Source of the DNA: Bacillota bacterium
GTDB lineage: Bacteria > Bacillota_A > Clostridia > Tissierellales > Peptoniphilaceae
Direction of reading: 5' to 3'
Assembly: GCA_023418535.1 (NCBI GenBank)
Contig: JAEZZN010000104.1
Location: forward strand, 1 to 23,838
Length of the DNA: 23,838 nucleotides
Part shown: positions 23,714-23,838 of the stretch, piece by piece
Numbering within the stretch: the first letter of the stretch is position 1
Layout: each line of letters opens with the position of its first letter
Translations under genes and position numbers: made by a program
The notes under the pieces: generated by a model
Told to the model about the DNA's origin: nothing
Database searches by the model: none
The model's input: only the letters and a program-made list of their open reading frames with translations

Positions 23714-23760
23714 TAATATTAGACTTTTTTAACATCTTTTTACATAATATTAAAAAAATT

Positions 23761-23789
23761 GTGTTATAAATTTTTATCAGTGTTATAAA
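23761..23789 (-). repeat. Two direct copies of TTTATAACAC upstream of the adhesin promoter
   Basis: The 10-mer TTTATAACAC (minus strand) occurs at 23789-23780 and 23770-23761, a 19-bp period close to two helical turns. It lies about 50-75 bp above the -35 box. It could be a paired activator or repressor site, or chance in AT-rich sequence. The rest of the interval 23627-23838 shows no gene. Confidence 0.45.
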
Positions 23790-23838
23790 TAAGTGAATTT
23801 ATTATTAAAGAAAAAAATATCTACTGGAAATTAGCATC

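Overview
The window comes from a very AT-rich, low-GC Gram-positive anaerobe. Several things point that way: AGGAGG-type ribosome binding sites, a sortase-anchored giant surface protein, a Tad pilus locus with no outer-membrane secretin, and the pairing of BspA-like leucine-rich repeats with SpaA and Cna_B domains. This mix suits the Tissierellia/Peptoniphilaceae group (Parvimonas, Peptoniphilus, Anaerococcus and relatives). That placement is inference, not identification. Every gene I can support is on the minus strand, so transcription runs from high to low coordinates.

Region 1 (23838 to 13213) holds one 3441-residue surface adhesin with a readable promoter and a strong terminator. Its order is signal peptide, two BspA-type LRR blocks, a long beta-rich middle, seven SpaA-like domains, seven Cna_B-like domains and an NPNTG sorting signal. 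Region 2 (13193 to 11122) holds thymidine kinase, a small 36-codon gene with its own promoter, RBS and terminator-like hairpin, and an RsgA-family GTPase with its own terminator.

Region 3 (11008 to 248) is a tightly packed twelve-gene Tad (Flp/type IVb) pilus operon. Its order is TadZ-like protein, TadA ATPase, TadB, TadC, Flp pilin, TadE-like protein, a large DUF5702/TadG-like protein, a lipoprotein, a second pseudopilin-like protein, prepilin peptidase, a TPR/WG-repeat protein and a DUF6382-like protein. Most neighbours overlap or abut, so translation is probably coupled. TadA powers assembly on the TadB/TadC platform, the peptidase processes Flp and perhaps the TadE-like proteins, and the rest are probably minor pilins or accessory and regulatory parts. 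No secretin or CpaB is present, as expected for a monoderm.

Region 4 (251 to 1) has two consensus-like promoters in tandem driving tRNA-Glu(TTC) and a truncated tRNA-Val(TAC). The upstream promoter's -35 box overlaps the stop codon of the last tad gene.

The best candidates for something undescribed are the accessory set of the Tad operon (TadZ without a P-loop, DUF6382 without FHA, WG protein, lipoprotein), the small gene beside tdk, and a perfect palindrome between the -35 and -10 of the adhesin promoter.
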